A stretch of 64,000 nt of DNA, taken from contig JAEVLN010000036.1 in the NCBI GenBank assembly GCA_018350325.1, forward strand, positions 256,103 through 320,102, given 5' to 3'. The notes beneath the pieces were generated by a model. The model was not told the origin of the DNA and ran no database searches. It saw only the letters and a list, made by a program, of their open reading frames with translations. The stretch comes from Globodera rostochiensis (lineage: Eukaryota; Nematoda; Chromadorea; Rhabditida; Heteroderidae). Positions 9,108-19,825 of the stretch are shown piece after piece (position 1 is the first letter of the stretch; each line of letters opens with the position of its first letter). The position numbers were made by a program, and so were the translations under genes.

Positions 9108-12100
9108 ATGATCCAATTTAACTGCTACAAAATGCAGTACTTTTTTAATTTGCTGATTTTTATCAACATATTAAATTGCGCAAAAGCTGATGTTTTTACG
9201 GCAATGGTGGATTTGGAGAATTTGTTGACCAGCGAAGCGGTGACCACATCAGGGCTGCTGGAGCAGTACATTCAGTCCGAGAAGATCAGGCTGGAAAAGC
9301 TCAGCAAGTACAAAAATTGGGACAAAATTTAAAAAAAAGTTGAGATTAATTATTTAGGCTTTAACTTTAAGCCTTTCAAAGAAAAATGGCTAAAACCGCT
9401 AAACAAATGGGAAAAGTGCCATAAATTTTTTTTTCGTAATTTTGGAAATTTTATTTAGCCTTGCCGAGGAATATGCTCGCACAATAACTGAACAAAAACA
9501 ACAGCGAACATTTGCGGACAACGAAGTAACTTTAAAAAGCAATTACCTATTTTGTTTTTTAATAATAATCAACAGCGTTAGCGTTTGTTGTCAATGGTAA
9601 TTAATGAAATTTTGATTAAAATTATATTAATATTCGTTAGCTTTTTCAAATAGGAAACATTGGTGTCAAATCCAGTGAGCGCATATTTGCTGATCAAGCG
9701 GCTGGCACGAGAATGGAAAAACATCAAAAATTTAATGAACGCAAATCAGGGCGAATTGTTCATCAGTAACATCACTGGCGAACGAATGCACAATTCGGTT
9801 TTTTTTGACAATAAAATATGCATATTATTTGAATATTAGGATTATTCAAAATTTTTTAGTAAAATTTGAAAAATATTCAAATTTTTTAAAAATATTTTTA
9901 CAACATTATACTAGTAAAAATTAAAATTCCAATCTTCTTTCAAAAAAATAGAAACAATAAAGAAAAAATCTTCAAATTTTACTAGTAACATTCGAATAAT
10001 CTTAATTAATTACCTAAATATGTAATATGCCGACATTTAAATATATTAACTTTTAATTCCAGATAAAATATCCGGACAATGAAGACCTCGAAGGCGCTGC
10101 CCAAGGATTGTTAAGGCTTCAGGCAAACATAAAAATCATAATTAATTTTGAATATTTTCAAAAAACATAAAATACATAATTTCAGGATACATATCAGCTA
10201 AAAAGTGGCGATCTTGCAAACGGTTATGTTGGTGGTGAAAATGTTGGCACGGGCTTAAGTGCGCACGACTGTTTTGAAGTCGGACGGGCCGCCTACAACC
10301 AAAAGGTACCGCCGCGGGCATAAAGCCAATTCAATAAAATTAAATTGGTAAAATAATGGTAAATATTAAATTTTTTGGATTTTAATGAAAATGTTTCTTT
10401 GCTTTACACTATTAATGCAATCATGGAATTAAATTAATAAATATTATTATAGAAATTTCTTAAATTACAATGGTTCAAATTATTTCCGTTTTTTTAAAGA
10501 TTTTTAATGAATTAATTAGCCTAATTTTTTAGAACTATTTTTACACATTAGAATGGATGCAAGAAGCGCTGGAACGTCGGCCTAGCGATGAGCTGGAAGT
10601 CGAGATTCTTGAATATTTGGCATTTGCACTTTACCAGCAAGGCAATCCGAGCAGAGCGTTGGCTGTCACCAGACGATTGGTGTACATGGCGCCCAACCAT
10701 CCGAGGGCGGCTGGTAATAAATTTTTGAAAAATTTCACAAAAATTTATTTAACATAATAAAGTTTATTAAAAAAATACAAAAAATTTGTTGTATTAATCG
10801 ATTCGTTCTAACAATATGTACAGGGTTTGAACACAAAATACCGTATTTCCTAAAAAGCCCCCCCCCCCCCTAAATAGAGGAGTCCCAGGAGGCTCTATTT
10901 TAGGAAATACGATAGTTTAAAATATATTATTAATATATATATATAAAGTGCATAAACTTTCCTTAAATCATTGTAAATCAAAAAATCAAAATTGTTTTTT
11001 AAAAAAAAGGTAATTTGAAATGGTACAAGGAGCGAATGTCTGCAGAAGAATTTGATGATCAAAATGCATTGCCGGAGTTGCAGAATGAATACAAACGATA
11101 CAAAGACATACCGGAGAGGGATTCATATGAAAGGTATTATTATTATTTTGTAAATTTTGTTTTTTAAATTTAAATTTTTATTTTCAGTTTATGTCGTGGT
11201 GAATTTGAAATTCCGCCAGAGAATATTACGCGACTGAATTGTTATTATAAAAAGGATAAGGTTGGCGCGGATTGCTATTTTGATTAAAAAGATTTTTATA
11301 TCTAAAAAGGAAAAATGTACTTTATTAATCTAAAAAAAAAATTATTGAATACTGAAGGTTTGATATAAATTAAAGGGCTGTGATTTTATATATTTAAAAT
11401 AATAAAATATTATTTGAATTTTCTTTAGCCATTTTTGATGTTGGCACCGCATAAAGTGGAAATTGTTCGCTTCGAACCATTGGTTGTCATTTTTCGTGGT
11501 GTCATATCGGACGCTGAAATTGCCGTCATTAAAGAATTGGCAACACCAAAAGTACAATTTTAATTAATTTAAATAAAGTATTTAAAAAATAATAATAAAT
11601 AATTTAGCTTCGTCGAGCCACTGTTCACGACCCAAGCACGGGGGAACTCGTGTTCGCCTCCTATCGAATCAGCAAATCGGCATGGCTTAAAGATGAAGAG
11701 CACGACGTGGTGGCACGGGTCAACAAACGCATTCATGTTAGCCTTAACATGTAAAAAAGTTTAATCAATTTTTTTGTTTTCTAGGACATGACCAATTTGA
11801 ATTTGGCAACAGCGGAAGAACTCCAGGTTGCAAATTACGGCATCGGAGGCCACTATGATCCGCATTTTGATTTTTCACGGGTATGGCTTGTGGGATTACA
11901 ATAGCCGCGCATCCGGTCCGAAGGTGGAAGACCTTTTTATAACTTTCTTCAACCTTTCAAACCGATAAAGGTCCCAACATAATACCAAATGAAAGCTTAC
12001 GATATTAGCGTTATCATTAAGCTAAAGTTTTGCGATTTGACGACGCCATAAAAGGCATGGCCAAAAATTTACAATGCCATAAAAGGCATGGCCAAAAGGA

Positions 12101-13035
12101 CAATGCCATAAAAGGCATGGCCAAAAAAGTATAAAACTCAAAAAATTGCCAAAAAGTTATAAAGCATTCAACCTTCGGGGACAATTCGACCTTCGGACCG
12201 GTAGCCCAATAGCCTAGGAGTAGAGAGTAGAGAGGGCTCGGAAATAAAAAAAAAATTGTTTAAATCTATGTCACCCCGGGAGCAAAATTTCAGTTATCCA
12301 ATCGTGATCTTCTCCCGCTCTATTCTATACTAATATAGCTAGGCGTTAATCGGATGAGGAATAATACATTTTTTTTGTTCAAAATTTAGCGCGAAGAGAA
12401 AAATCAATTTGACAAGAGGGGTAACAGAGTGGCCACAGTGTTATTTTACGTATGGTTTTAAAATAAAATGTAAAATGTTTTAATCATTTTTTTGTTGCAG
12501 ATGTCACAACCGACAAGGGGAGGCTTTACCGTGTACACAGATTTGAAAATGGGTGTTGCACCGTCGTTGCACGACGCGTTGTTCTGGTACAACCTGCACC
12601 GGGATGGGAATGGGGACTTGCGTACAAGACATGTAAAAACTAAATTATAATATTTTGAAGGCGTTACGGCGAATATAAATTTAAAATTTCGTAAATTAAT
12701 TAATGTTTTGTTTTCACTATTTTGGTCTTGATAATAAACAAACCAAAAATTTTTAACGCCACAAAATTATGAAAATTTTTATTTTAAATGCACTAATTTT
12801 TTCACAAAATCATTTCAAATGGAAAATTTTTATTTAAAAATTTATATTTCACAGCAAAAAATTTTCCGTAAATTTAAACATTTTTATTTTTAAAAAGGCT
12901 GCCTGCCCCGTGTTGACCGGCGTCAAATGGGTATCAAACAAGTGGATTCACGATCGAGGACAGGAATTCATACGGCCATGCCCGCTCAAAAAGGAGAAAA
13001 ACGAAGAATTTGTGGGCGATGTGAGGCCATTTTGA
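9108..13035 (+). CDS. phy: Prolyl 4-hydroxylase alpha subunit (collagen), 14 exons
   Basis: Hydroxylates proline in X-Pro-Gly repeats of collagen in the ER, needing Fe2+, 2-oxoglutarate and ascorbate, normally with protein disulfide isomerase; in nematodes this serves cuticle collagen. Exons by eye: 9108-9307, 9459-9525, 9654-9797, 10063-10122, 10186-10305, 10533-10713, 11010-11133, 11188-11260, 11429-11551, 11608-11736, 11785-11880, 12390-12449, 12501-12632, 12898-13035. All phases fit and the sum is 1,647 nt, about 548 residues, close to C. elegans PHY-1 and PHY-2. An N-terminal signal peptide (ILNCAKA) is followed by the dimerisation region, a TPR-like peptide-binding domain (exon 6) and the double-stranded beta-helix. 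Iron ligands are His and Asp of HYDPHFDF and His of TRHAACP; the 2-oxoglutarate lysine is in GVKWVSNKW. Intron 4 has a GC donor. Intron 11 carries a TIR element. Exons 12-14 are duplicated at 19826-20471. Confidence 0.93.
10839..10914. mobile_element. Foldback MITE with TACCGTATTTCC ends, in intron 6 of the hydroxylase gene
   Basis: Starts TACCGTATTTCCTAAAAAG and ends CTATTTTAGGAAATACGATA, a long inverted pair with a C-run between. Related copies are at 29708-29812, 34371-34444 and 60822-60861. TA at both ends would fit a Tc/mariner-type target, but this is a guess from the ends alone. Confidence 0.6.
11907..12206. mobile_element. TIR element (CCGGTCCGAAGG ends) in intron 11 of the hydroxylase gene
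   Basis: Flanked by exact 8-bp copies of CAATAGCC (11899-11906 and 12207-12214). The inverted ends share CCGGTCCGAAGGT. Inside, the block CCATAAAAGGCATGGCC is repeated three times (12049-12121). The left boundary of the 2,105-bp duplication (12004) falls inside this element, so the second duplicate copy (19440-19642) holds only its right part. Confidence 0.8.
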
Positions 13036-14108
13036 TTTTTTCTTTCTTTCATTTTATGTGATGTATGTCGGTCGTCCTATACAATTGAGACAAAAAAAAA
13101 TTTTCTGAAATTAATTTTTATTAAAAAAAGAAACAATCATTGGTCGGGCCAGGGCTGTAAAATTTATTGGGGCTGAATAATATTTACCCAAATTATATCC
13201 ATTATGTTGGACAATCAATCGGTCGGGCTCACTCAGTGTGAGGTTCTCGTGACATGCAGCAGAATCCCATCGATTTTGTTTTCGCCCTTTGAAATTTATG
13301 GAAGTAGCCAAGAAAGCTTTGAAAGCGGGAGAAGGAAATGTACTCTCAGGTGGTGAGCGGCGCCGTACAGAAATCGCCAGGGCTTTGGCTTAGGCCTAAG
13401 AAAATGAAAATATTTTTTTTTAAAAAATATTAAAGCTCAAAATGTGCCTAAAAGACGGGAATTGAATTACTTTTTCCATTTATTGTATCATTTAACACGG
13501 CAACTGTCTTCTGCAAGTCGCCAATGTTCTGTTGCTGTTCTTTCTGATACTGCTCCATTTTTACAATCATTTCTTCCTTCAGCTGATTCATTCACTTTAA
13601 TCATTTAATTTTGATTTAAATAAGATTGAGATAATGCTGAAAAATGAGTACTCTAGGATGCTAAAGATGCGGATTTTTAATATTTTGACGGCACAGCCCT
13701 GGTAACTGATCATCGTCAGATTTGTTTATGGTTTATTTTTCGAATGATATCAAAAATTGCTTGTTTTGGTTAGCTTTAAAAAAAGTTATAAAAAAATCCG
13801 GGAATTAAATACAACACCGCTTCTTTAAAACAAACTCCCTTTATTTCCCAAAAGCCCAAAATGAAAACAATATAAGGAAAAGAATAAATCAAACATGAAG
13901 ACAATCACAAAATAAATCATTAACGATGAAGAAATAAATATCCAAAATAAGACAACCCCAAAAATGTAAAGATATTGAAGACGATATTATATATGAACAA
14001 AAGAACGATATGATTTTAAGAAAGAAAAGGAACAACAAATTGGGATCTTTTGGCTTTGGCGTAATGTTTCGACTATAAATTATAAAAAGGGCGAGAAGAG
14101 TCCTCCGC
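12004..14108 (+). repeat. Direct 2,105-bp duplication, left copy
   Basis: Matches 19440-21544 over the same length (offset 7,436) with no difference noticed by eye. It spans the right part of the intron-11 element, exons 12-14 of the hydroxylase gene, the SPRY-like fragment and about 500 bp more. The right end (TCCTCCGC) is joined directly to the internal tail of the LTR retrotransposon with two bases of shared sequence. Confidence 0.92.
13111..13591 (-). pseudogene. SPRYSEC-like fragment: coiled coil plus start of a SPRY domain
   Basis: Two pieces lie in order on the minus strand. 13591-13448 encodes 47 residues starting MNQLKEEM and holding [20 protein letters not shown], a charged amphipathic stretch. 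13311-13111 encodes [20 protein letters not shown] then IVQHNG, the opening of a B30.2/SPRY domain as in cyst-nematode SPRYSEC proteins. After about HNGYN the match to SPRY is lost, and there is no signal peptide or remaining domain. Family proteins are secreted effectors or cytosolic RanBPM-like proteins. Identification rests on remembered family sequence and should be checked. An identical copy is at 20547-21027. Confidence 0.5.
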
Positions 14109-14178
14109 CGGTGCAACGGCTGAACTTGTGATCGAACGTTTTCCCGATCGGACATTCCCGAAATTTCAAAGGGGGAGG
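14107..14178 (+). mobile_element. Orphan internal tail of the LTR retrotransposon, left of the 5' LTR
   Basis: These 72 bases match 19128-19199, the last internal bases before the 3' LTR, including the polypurine tract AAAGGGGGAGG. An internal tail in front of a 5' LTR means the left side derives from a second element copy or a rearranged or misassembled junction. Confidence 0.9.
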
Positions 14179-14418
14179 TGTTGAGTATGTGCCCTCGCAC
14201 TGACTCACTTCTCTCTTTCCCGGTTCCCTCGGTTCACCTATCGATTAGTTGTCTGACCATCACTGACCAACCCATTCCATAAATACTGAGGCGCTTTCTA
14301 TAGCGCCGTCCCATTCTTCACTTCATTATCATTTCTCATTTGACTCCCACATTTGACATCGCACTCTTTTATTCTTTTATTATTTTATTCTAAATTATAA
14401 ACTGTTAAATACACAACA
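14179..14418 (+). repeat. 5' LTR of a Ty3/Gypsy-type retrotransposon (240 bp)
   Basis: Begins TGTTGAGTATGTG and ends TACACAACA, with inverted TGTTG/CAACA termini. It matches 19200-19439 over its whole length without a difference noticed by eye, which suggests a young element. A TATA-like CATAAATA is at about 14278. Just after it TGGCGCAGTCAGCATAGG (from 14424) is the likely primer binding site; the tRNA was not identified. Confidence 0.93.
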
Positions 14419-14907
14419 GTTTTTGGCGCAGTCAGCATAGGCTTTTATTTCTCAAAAACAAAAATCAATTGGCAGTCTCAGCCGAATCTCTGACAATTCT
14501 AATTTTCTCAAATTGTCCAACCGAGCCCACCTTCACCTGTAACACATCCGTACTGATCGATAAGTCGAATTAAGTAGACCGCTTTCGTAAACAGTGCGGA
14601 GAAGCCTCCCAGGGCATCCCACGTCGCAAAGCCGTCCTCTAGGATCACCCCTGGGAAGGAAAGACGCTTCGTGGGAACACACAAGTCATTGCGACCGCTG
14701 GGTGCAGTCCCGTTGCGCAAATTCCAAACGCAAAGGGCCGGAAGGAAGCATCAATCAGCAGTCATTCGCCCTCACACTCATCACCGGTCTGAGCACTGCC
14801 AATAAATCAATCACAAACAAACAAATTTCCTTGCTGACGGTCAACCCAAAACTTTCTCTGTCCGCTTCGTTCAAATTCACTGTCCATTGTTTTAAATCCC
14901 CTACAAA

Positions 14908-17361
14908 ATGGGCGAGCAAGTCAATCTGGCTCAAATTCTACAACAATTGACACAAGCACTCAATGCTATCAATGGCGGAAACGCTGAGAAGCAGCATTCC
15001 GAGCTTTTTGCGACCATTAATACGCAAATTGCGGAATTCTCTTACGATTCAGAGACAGACCGCACGTTCGCCACCTGGTTCGAGCGGTACGGACCGTACA
15101 TTGAGCGTGATGGACAGAACCTCCCGGACGAAATGAAAGTACGCCTGCTCATTGGCAAGTTAGGCTCTCAGGAATATGTCAGGTACACGGAAGGGATCCT
15201 TCCCCAAAAACCAACTCAAATTTCTTTCAAAGACACCGTCACGAATTTGGGAAAATTGTTTTGTGGAACTAAATCATTATTTGTGCGTCGTTTTGAGGCT
15301 TTCCAGCTTACGAAAGCAGATCACCAATCGCCGATTGAATTCGCAGACCAAGTCAACGCGTCGTGCGAAACGGCCAAAATGGAATTGTCAAAGGAGGAAG
15401 TGAAGGCACTCATCTTTGTGAGCGGCATTGGCGATGCCGACAGAGATTTGAGGGAGAGATGCTTGAGGCTGATGGAGGAGGCACATCTGAAGGGCGCACA
15501 AATTCGATTCGCCGCACTCGTAGAAGAGTGCAGGACCGTGCTTTCACTCCGGAGCTCAGCAGCGGCACTCTCACGGCCAATTGGCCCAAACACAAATTCC
15601 ATTTCAGTCAAACCACAGCGCACCACCGAACGATCACGGCGCCCTCTGTCCCGGGGACAGAGCCGCAGCCCAACGCGCTCCAACAGCACTCAGTCGCGCA
15701 CACACCAAGGCAGCCGGCCGACTCCACCATCTCCTTGCAGGTGGTGCAACCAAATGCACTGGATGAGCGAGTGCAGCAAGCGCCCTCCAGGTGCCAAATG
15801 GAGTCGCCGGGGACCCGTCGAAAAACACTGCCGGGTCGGCAACAACTACGCCAGAGGCGACAACATTCAAAAGCGCGGGTCAATGTCCGTGCTTAGTGTG
15901 GACGGCGACACGGATTCATGGTTGACATTGGACTGTTTGATCAACGCCAGGCCGGTTTCACTCACAATCGATACCGGGTCACGGATTACCATAATCCAAA
16001 CACAACTTTGGGAAAAGATAGGCAAACCCCCTCTCAGCACAGGGAAGTCCCAAGGCAAATCATATTCAGGTCACAAATTCGAGTTGACAGGTTCATTCAA
16101 CTGCGATGTGACTTACGCCGGCGTCACCATCAAACTCCAATGTTACGTCTCACCTGATGGAGTCCTCAACCTCTTCGGACTTCCTTGGATCCGCGCGTTC
16201 GAGTCCAAACTGCGACGACCGATCGCAACAACACTGGAGTTCGCAATTGCGCCACCAGTCCTGGCCACATGTTCAGCGCCAACATCAGCAGACGAGCTCA
16301 CCGCGCTGCTGAAACGTGAATTTCCAATCGCTTTCAGCCCCGGTTTAGGCCACTGCAACAAAATGAAGGCCCATCTCTACCTACAGAGTGGCGCACAGCC
16401 GGTATTCTGCAGGGCACGGCCCGTACCACACGGCGCCCGTGAGGCAGTTGACGCGGAATTGGACCGTTTGTTGGAGATAGGGGCAATAAAACAAATCGAT
16501 TACAGTCAATGGGCGGCACCGATCGTCGCCGTGAAGAAGAAATCAGGCGAAATTCGGGTCTGCATCGACTTTTCAACTGGGCTGAACGACCGGCTGGAGT
16601 TGAACCGCCATCCCTTGCCGAGGCCCGAAGACATATTCAGTGCGATCCGCGGCGCGTCCATTTTCAGCCAAATCGACTTCAAAGACGCCTATCTTCAGGT
16701 GGAGTTGGACGAACCGTCGAAACACCTGGTCGGTTTGAACACCCATCGGGGGCTGTTCCAGTACCAACGATTACCATTCGGGGTCAAATCGGCACCATCA
16801 ATTTTTCAGAAGTTAATGGACGAGCTAATTGCCGGTCTCCCCGGCGTTTTCGTTTATTTAGACGACTTCGTGGTCGCCTCAGCCAACCACCAGGACCATT
16901 GCAGCACTCTGCGCAAATTTTTCGGCAGACTTCAAGAGTGGGGTCTCCGGGTCAGGCTGAGCAAATGCAAATTCATGTGCGAACAGCTCAAATTCCTGGG
17001 GCACATCGTCTCAGCGGACGGCATCCGCCCGGACCCAGCACGTTCAGCGGCGATCGAATCAATGCCCGCCCCAACCAACGCGCAGACGCTTCGCTCCTTA
17101 CTTGGTGCAATCAATTATTATTCCCGTTTCGTAAAACAGATGCGGGAGATTCGAACCCCATTGGACGAACTCCTCAAAAAGGACGTCTCGTGGCATTGGG
17201 GGACCCGCCCAACAACACGCCTTCGATACGGCAAAGCAGATTCTCCAATCGGAGCTGCTTTTGACACACTACGACCCGGACAAGCCAATCACAGTCGCAG
17301 CGGACGCGAGCAAAGACGGAATTGGCGCAACCATTTCCCACACCTTCAGCAACGGAAGTGA
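14908..17361 (+). CDS. Gag-protease-reverse transcriptase polyprotein of the LTR retrotransposon
   Basis: A single open frame of 817 codons starts 490 bp after the 5' LTR. Residues 1-260 are capsid-like. A zinc knuckle of the form C-X2-C-X3-H-X4-C is at residues 277-289. The protease active-site triad DTG is at residue 355 (15970-15978). The reverse transcriptase spans about residues 490-745 with YLDD at 650-653 (16855-16866). From about 17195 the frame no longer reads as polymerase; the RNase H continuation is in the +1 frame, so the last roughly 50 residues here are out-of-frame. This differs from the usual Gag-Pol frameshift position, so it is more likely damage or error than programmed recoding. 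Confidence 0.9.
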   Translation: MGEQVNLAQILQQLTQALNAINGGNAEKQHSELFATINTQIAEFSYDSETDRTFATWFERYGPYIERDGQNLPDEMKVRLLIGKLGSQEYVRYTEGILPQKPTQISFKDTVTNLGKLFCGTKSLFVRRFEAFQLTKADHQSPIEFADQVNASCETAKMELSKEEVKALIFVSGIGDADRDLRERCLRLMEEAHLKGAQIRFAALVEECRTVLSLRSSAAALSRPIGPNTNSISVKPQRTTERSRRPLSRGQSRSPTRSNSTQSRTHQGSRPTPPSPCRWCNQMHWMSECSKRPPGAKWSRRGPVEKHCRVGNNYARGDNIQKRGSMSVLSVDGDTDSWLTLDCLINARPVSLTIDTGSRITIIQTQLWEKIGKPPLSTGKSQGKSYSGHKFELTGSFNCDVTYAGVTIKLQCYVSPDGVLNLFGLPWIRAFESKLRRPIATTLEFAIAPPVLATCSAPTSADELTALLKREFPIAFSPGLGHCNKMKAHLYLQSGAQPVFCRARPVPHGAREAVDAELDRLLEIGAIKQIDYSQWAAPIVAVKKKSGEIRVCIDFSTGLNDRLELNRHPLPRPEDIFSAIRGASIFSQIDFKDAYLQVELDEPSKHLVGLNTHRGLFQYQRLPFGVKSAPSIFQKLMDELIAGLPGVFVYLDDFVVASANHQDHCSTLRKFFGRLQEWGLRVRLSKCKFMCEQLKFLGHIVSADGIRPDPARSAAIESMPAPTNAQTLRSLLGAINYYSRFVKQMREIRTPLDELLKKDVSWHWGTRPTTRLRYGKADSPIGAAFDTLRPGQANHSRSGREQRRNWRNHFPHLQQRK

Positions 17362-19144
17362 AAAGGTAGTGGAGCATGCTTCCCGGTCGTTAACCCCGGC
17401 CGAGGTAAATTATTCCCAAATCGAAAAAGAGGCGTTGGGCCTCGTGTTTGCAGTACAGAAATTCCATCGCATGCTGTACGGCCGCTCATTCACCCTGCTC
17501 ACGGATCACAAACCCCTAATTTCAATTTTTGGGTCAAAAACGGGGATCCCTATCTATACCGCCTCACGTCTTCAGAGGTGGGCACTTATTTTGATGAATT
17601 ACGATTTCAAAATAAAGTACATTTCAACCAAAAATTTCGGACAGGTAGACATGTTGTCCAGGCTCATTGCGGCACGGCGGGACGCAAACGGCGACGAGCG
17701 TGTCATCGCCTCCACCCAAACAAATTCGCCATCCCTTTCAGATGACGACGAACCCGATCTCAGTGCGGCTGCCGTCGAGTACGTTTTTCAGGCAAACATC
17801 GACCAGCTGCCTGTCGTCGCGGACGAAATTGCAGCATGCACGGCAAAAGACGAAACGCTCAGCCAGGTTCTGCAGCACTGCCGAACACATTGGCCAAAGG
17901 AAGCCGCGTCATCGCCGCTTTCTGCTTTCTTCGTCCACCGCAGCAAACTCTCCGAAGTCCAAGGATGCCTGCTGTTCGGCGACCGAGTCATCATCCCTGC
18001 GGAGCTGCGACAACGGATCCTCAAGGCCCTGCACTTCACCCACCCGGGCATGGTGCGCATGAAAAGCCTCGCACGCCAGTTTGTCTACTGGCCCCGAATC
18101 ACCACCGACATAGAGCGGTGGGTGCGAAACTGTCCCGACTGCGCGTCTGCAGCGAAGGCGCCGCCAAAAGTCCCCCTTCGCCCGTGGCCATCGGCAGGAG
18201 CAGTCTACGAACGACTGCACATGGACTTCGCCGGCCCCTGCAGCGACGGATTCAAATATTTGGTGGTCGTGGACGCACACAGCAAATGGCCGGAAGTGAT
18301 CAAGATGAATGCCACTTCAGCGCCATTCCTGATCACACAGCTCACTTGGCTCTTTTCACGCTACGGATTTCCAAAAGAAATCGTTTCGGACAATGGTCCC
18401 CCTTTCAAGTCCAGTGAACTTTCCCATTTCTGCAGGAGCAGAGGCATCAAGCAAACATTCTCTCCGCCATTCCACCCCCAGAGCAACGGCCAAGCGGAAC
18501 GCTTCGTCGACATTCTCAAGCGTCAGCTGAAGAAATGTGCCCGGGACGACAAGGAGTGGGTGCAGAACTCGCTCCTGGCCTACCGGAGCACCCCAAGCGA
18601 AGTCCTTCGGGGGAGAACGCCCGCCGAACTATTCCTGGGGCGACCCATCCGCACCGTTTTGTCACTGGTCAAACCAGGTAGTGGGGTACAAAAGGGCGGA
18701 AAAGTTCACCAGGACCGCGACCGAATGTGCCGACAATTTGACCGACGTCATGGCACGCAACAACGTCCTTTCAACATCGGGGACCGGGTGCTCTTTCTCA
18801 ACTACAGGCAGAACAAACGAATGTGGCTGCCGGGTGAAGTTGTCGAAGGTTCCGGTGTGGTTTGGAAAGTTTGGGCCCAAGATTTGCGCGCTACAGTGAC
18901 GCGCCATTCAAACCAAATGCGGCTTTCGCAGCCCATCCCTTACCAGGAAAGGCCCGAACAACAACAAATCCCCCGAACGCCTTCACCGGAGCGCCAACCA
19001 TCACCAATTCAGGAAGAACCACCCCAACACCAGGCAACCCCGAGAAAAGTGCGCTTCGAGGCCAATCTGCCGCAAGACACGAACCGGAGGAACAGCAGGA
19101 GATCCGACGTTCGACACGTCAACGGAAGCCGGTGCAACGGCTGA
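17261..19144 (+). CDS. RNase H and integrase part of the LTR retrotransposon polyprotein
   Basis: This frame is open from about 17205. RNase H begins at VAADASKDGIGATI (about 17295). The integrase zinc-binding H-H-C-C region is at about 17930-18160 and the catalytic acidic triad lies at codons 18224 (HMDFAGP), 18389 (SDNGPPF) and 18497 (NGQAERF). A second frame change lies near 19050-19090: a +1 reading ends in RRSTRQRKPVQRL, the typical Arg-rich tail of such polyproteins, just before the polypurine tract. As part of a broken copy it is probably inactive in this form. Confidence 0.88.
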   Translation: MTHYDPDKPITVAADASKDGIGATISHTFSNGSEKVVEHASRSLTPAEVNYSQIEKEALGLVFAVQKFHRMLYGRSFTLLTDHKPLISIFGSKTGIPIYTASRLQRWALILMNYDFKIKYISTKNFGQVDMLSRLIAARRDANGDERVIASTQTNSPSLSDDDEPDLSAAAVEYVFQANIDQLPVVADEIAACTAKDETLSQVLQHCRTHWPKEAASSPLSAFFVHRSKLSEVQGCLLFGDRVIIPAELRQRILKALHFTHPGMVRMKSLARQFVYWPRITTDIERWVRNCPDCASAAKAPPKVPLRPWPSAGAVYERLHMDFAGPCSDGFKYLVVVDAHSKWPEVIKMNATSAPFLITQLTWLFSRYGFPKEIVSDNGPPFKSSELSHFCRSRGIKQTFSPPFHPQSNGQAERFVDILKRQLKKCARDDKEWVQNSLLAYRSTPSEVLRGRTPAELFLGRPIRTVLSLVKPGSGVQKGGKVHQDRDRMCRQFDRRHGTQQRPFNIGDRVLFLNYRQNKRMWLPGEVVEGSGVVWKVWAQDLRATVTRHSNQMRLSQPIPYQERPEQQQIPRTPSPERQPSPIQEEPPQHQATPRKVRFEANLPQDTNRRNSRRSDVRHVNGSRCNG

Positions 19145-19188
19145 ACTTGTGATCGAACGTTTTCCCGATCGGACATTCCCGAAATTTC

Positions 19189-19199
19189 AAAGGGGGAGG
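19189..19199 (+). other. Polypurine tract of the LTR retrotransposon
   Basis: AAAGGGGGAGG directly precedes the 3' LTR and would prime plus-strand synthesis. The same tract occurs at 14168-14178 before the 5' LTR. Confidence 0.8.
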
Positions 19200-19439
19200 T
19201 GTTGAGTATGTGCCCTCGCACTGACTCACTTCTCTCTTTCCCGGTTCCCTCGGTTCACCTATCGATTAGTTGTCTGACCATCACTGACCAACCCATTCCA
19301 TAAATACTGAGGCGCTTTCTATAGCGCCGTCCCATTCTTCACTTCATTATCATTTCTCATTTGACTCCCACATTTGACATCGCACTCTTTTATTCTTTTA
19401 TTATTTTATTCTAAATTATAAACTGTTAAATACACAACA
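19200..19439 (+). repeat. 3' LTR of the Ty3/Gypsy-type retrotransposon (240 bp)
   Basis: Same sequence as 14179-14418 as far as read. It ends ACACAACA and is followed at once by ATTAGCG, the first bases of the right duplicate copy. Confidence 0.93.
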
Positions 19440-19825
19440 ATTAGCGTTATCATTAAGCTAAAGTTTTGCGATTTGACGACGCCATAAAAGGCATGGCCAA
19501 AAATTTACAATGCCATAAAAGGCATGGCCAAAAGGACAATGCCATAAAAGGCATGGCCAAAAAAGTATAAAACTCAAAAAATTGCCAAAAAGTTATAAAG
19601 CATTCAACCTTCGGGGACAATTCGACCTTCGGACCGGTAGCCCAATAGCCTAGGAGTAGAGAGTAGAGAGGGCTCGGAAATAAAAAAAAAATTGTTTAAA
19701 TCTATGTCACCCCGGGAGCAAAATTTCAGTTATCCAATCGTGATCTTCTCCCGCTCTATTCTATACTAATATAGCTAGGCGTTAATCGGATGAGGAATAA
19801 TACATTTTTTTTGTTCAAAATTTAG

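Larger units (their letters stand above)
14179..19439 (+). mobile_element. Ty3/Gypsy-type LTR retrotransposon
   Basis: Two matching 240-bp LTRs enclose 4,781 bp with the order Gag, protease, reverse transcriptase, RNase H, integrase, which is the Ty3/Gypsy (Metaviridae) order. Coding is broken by two frame changes, so this copy is probably not autonomous unless the breaks are sequencing errors or programmed. No target duplication can be read: the right end abuts host sequence at 19440, but the left LTR is preceded by internal element sequence. Confidence 0.93.

Noticed and set aside
13150..13701. CAGGGCTGT ... ACAGCCCTG pair as a possible hAT-like element
   Set aside because: Flanks GGTCGGGC and GTAACTGA do not match and no reiterated subterminal motif was seen, so the pairing may be chance.
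15321..18907. Antisense and alternative-frame open stretches over the retrotransposon
   Set aside because: GC-rich coding DNA gives long shadow frames; the sense frames carry the protease, reverse transcriptase and integrase motifs.
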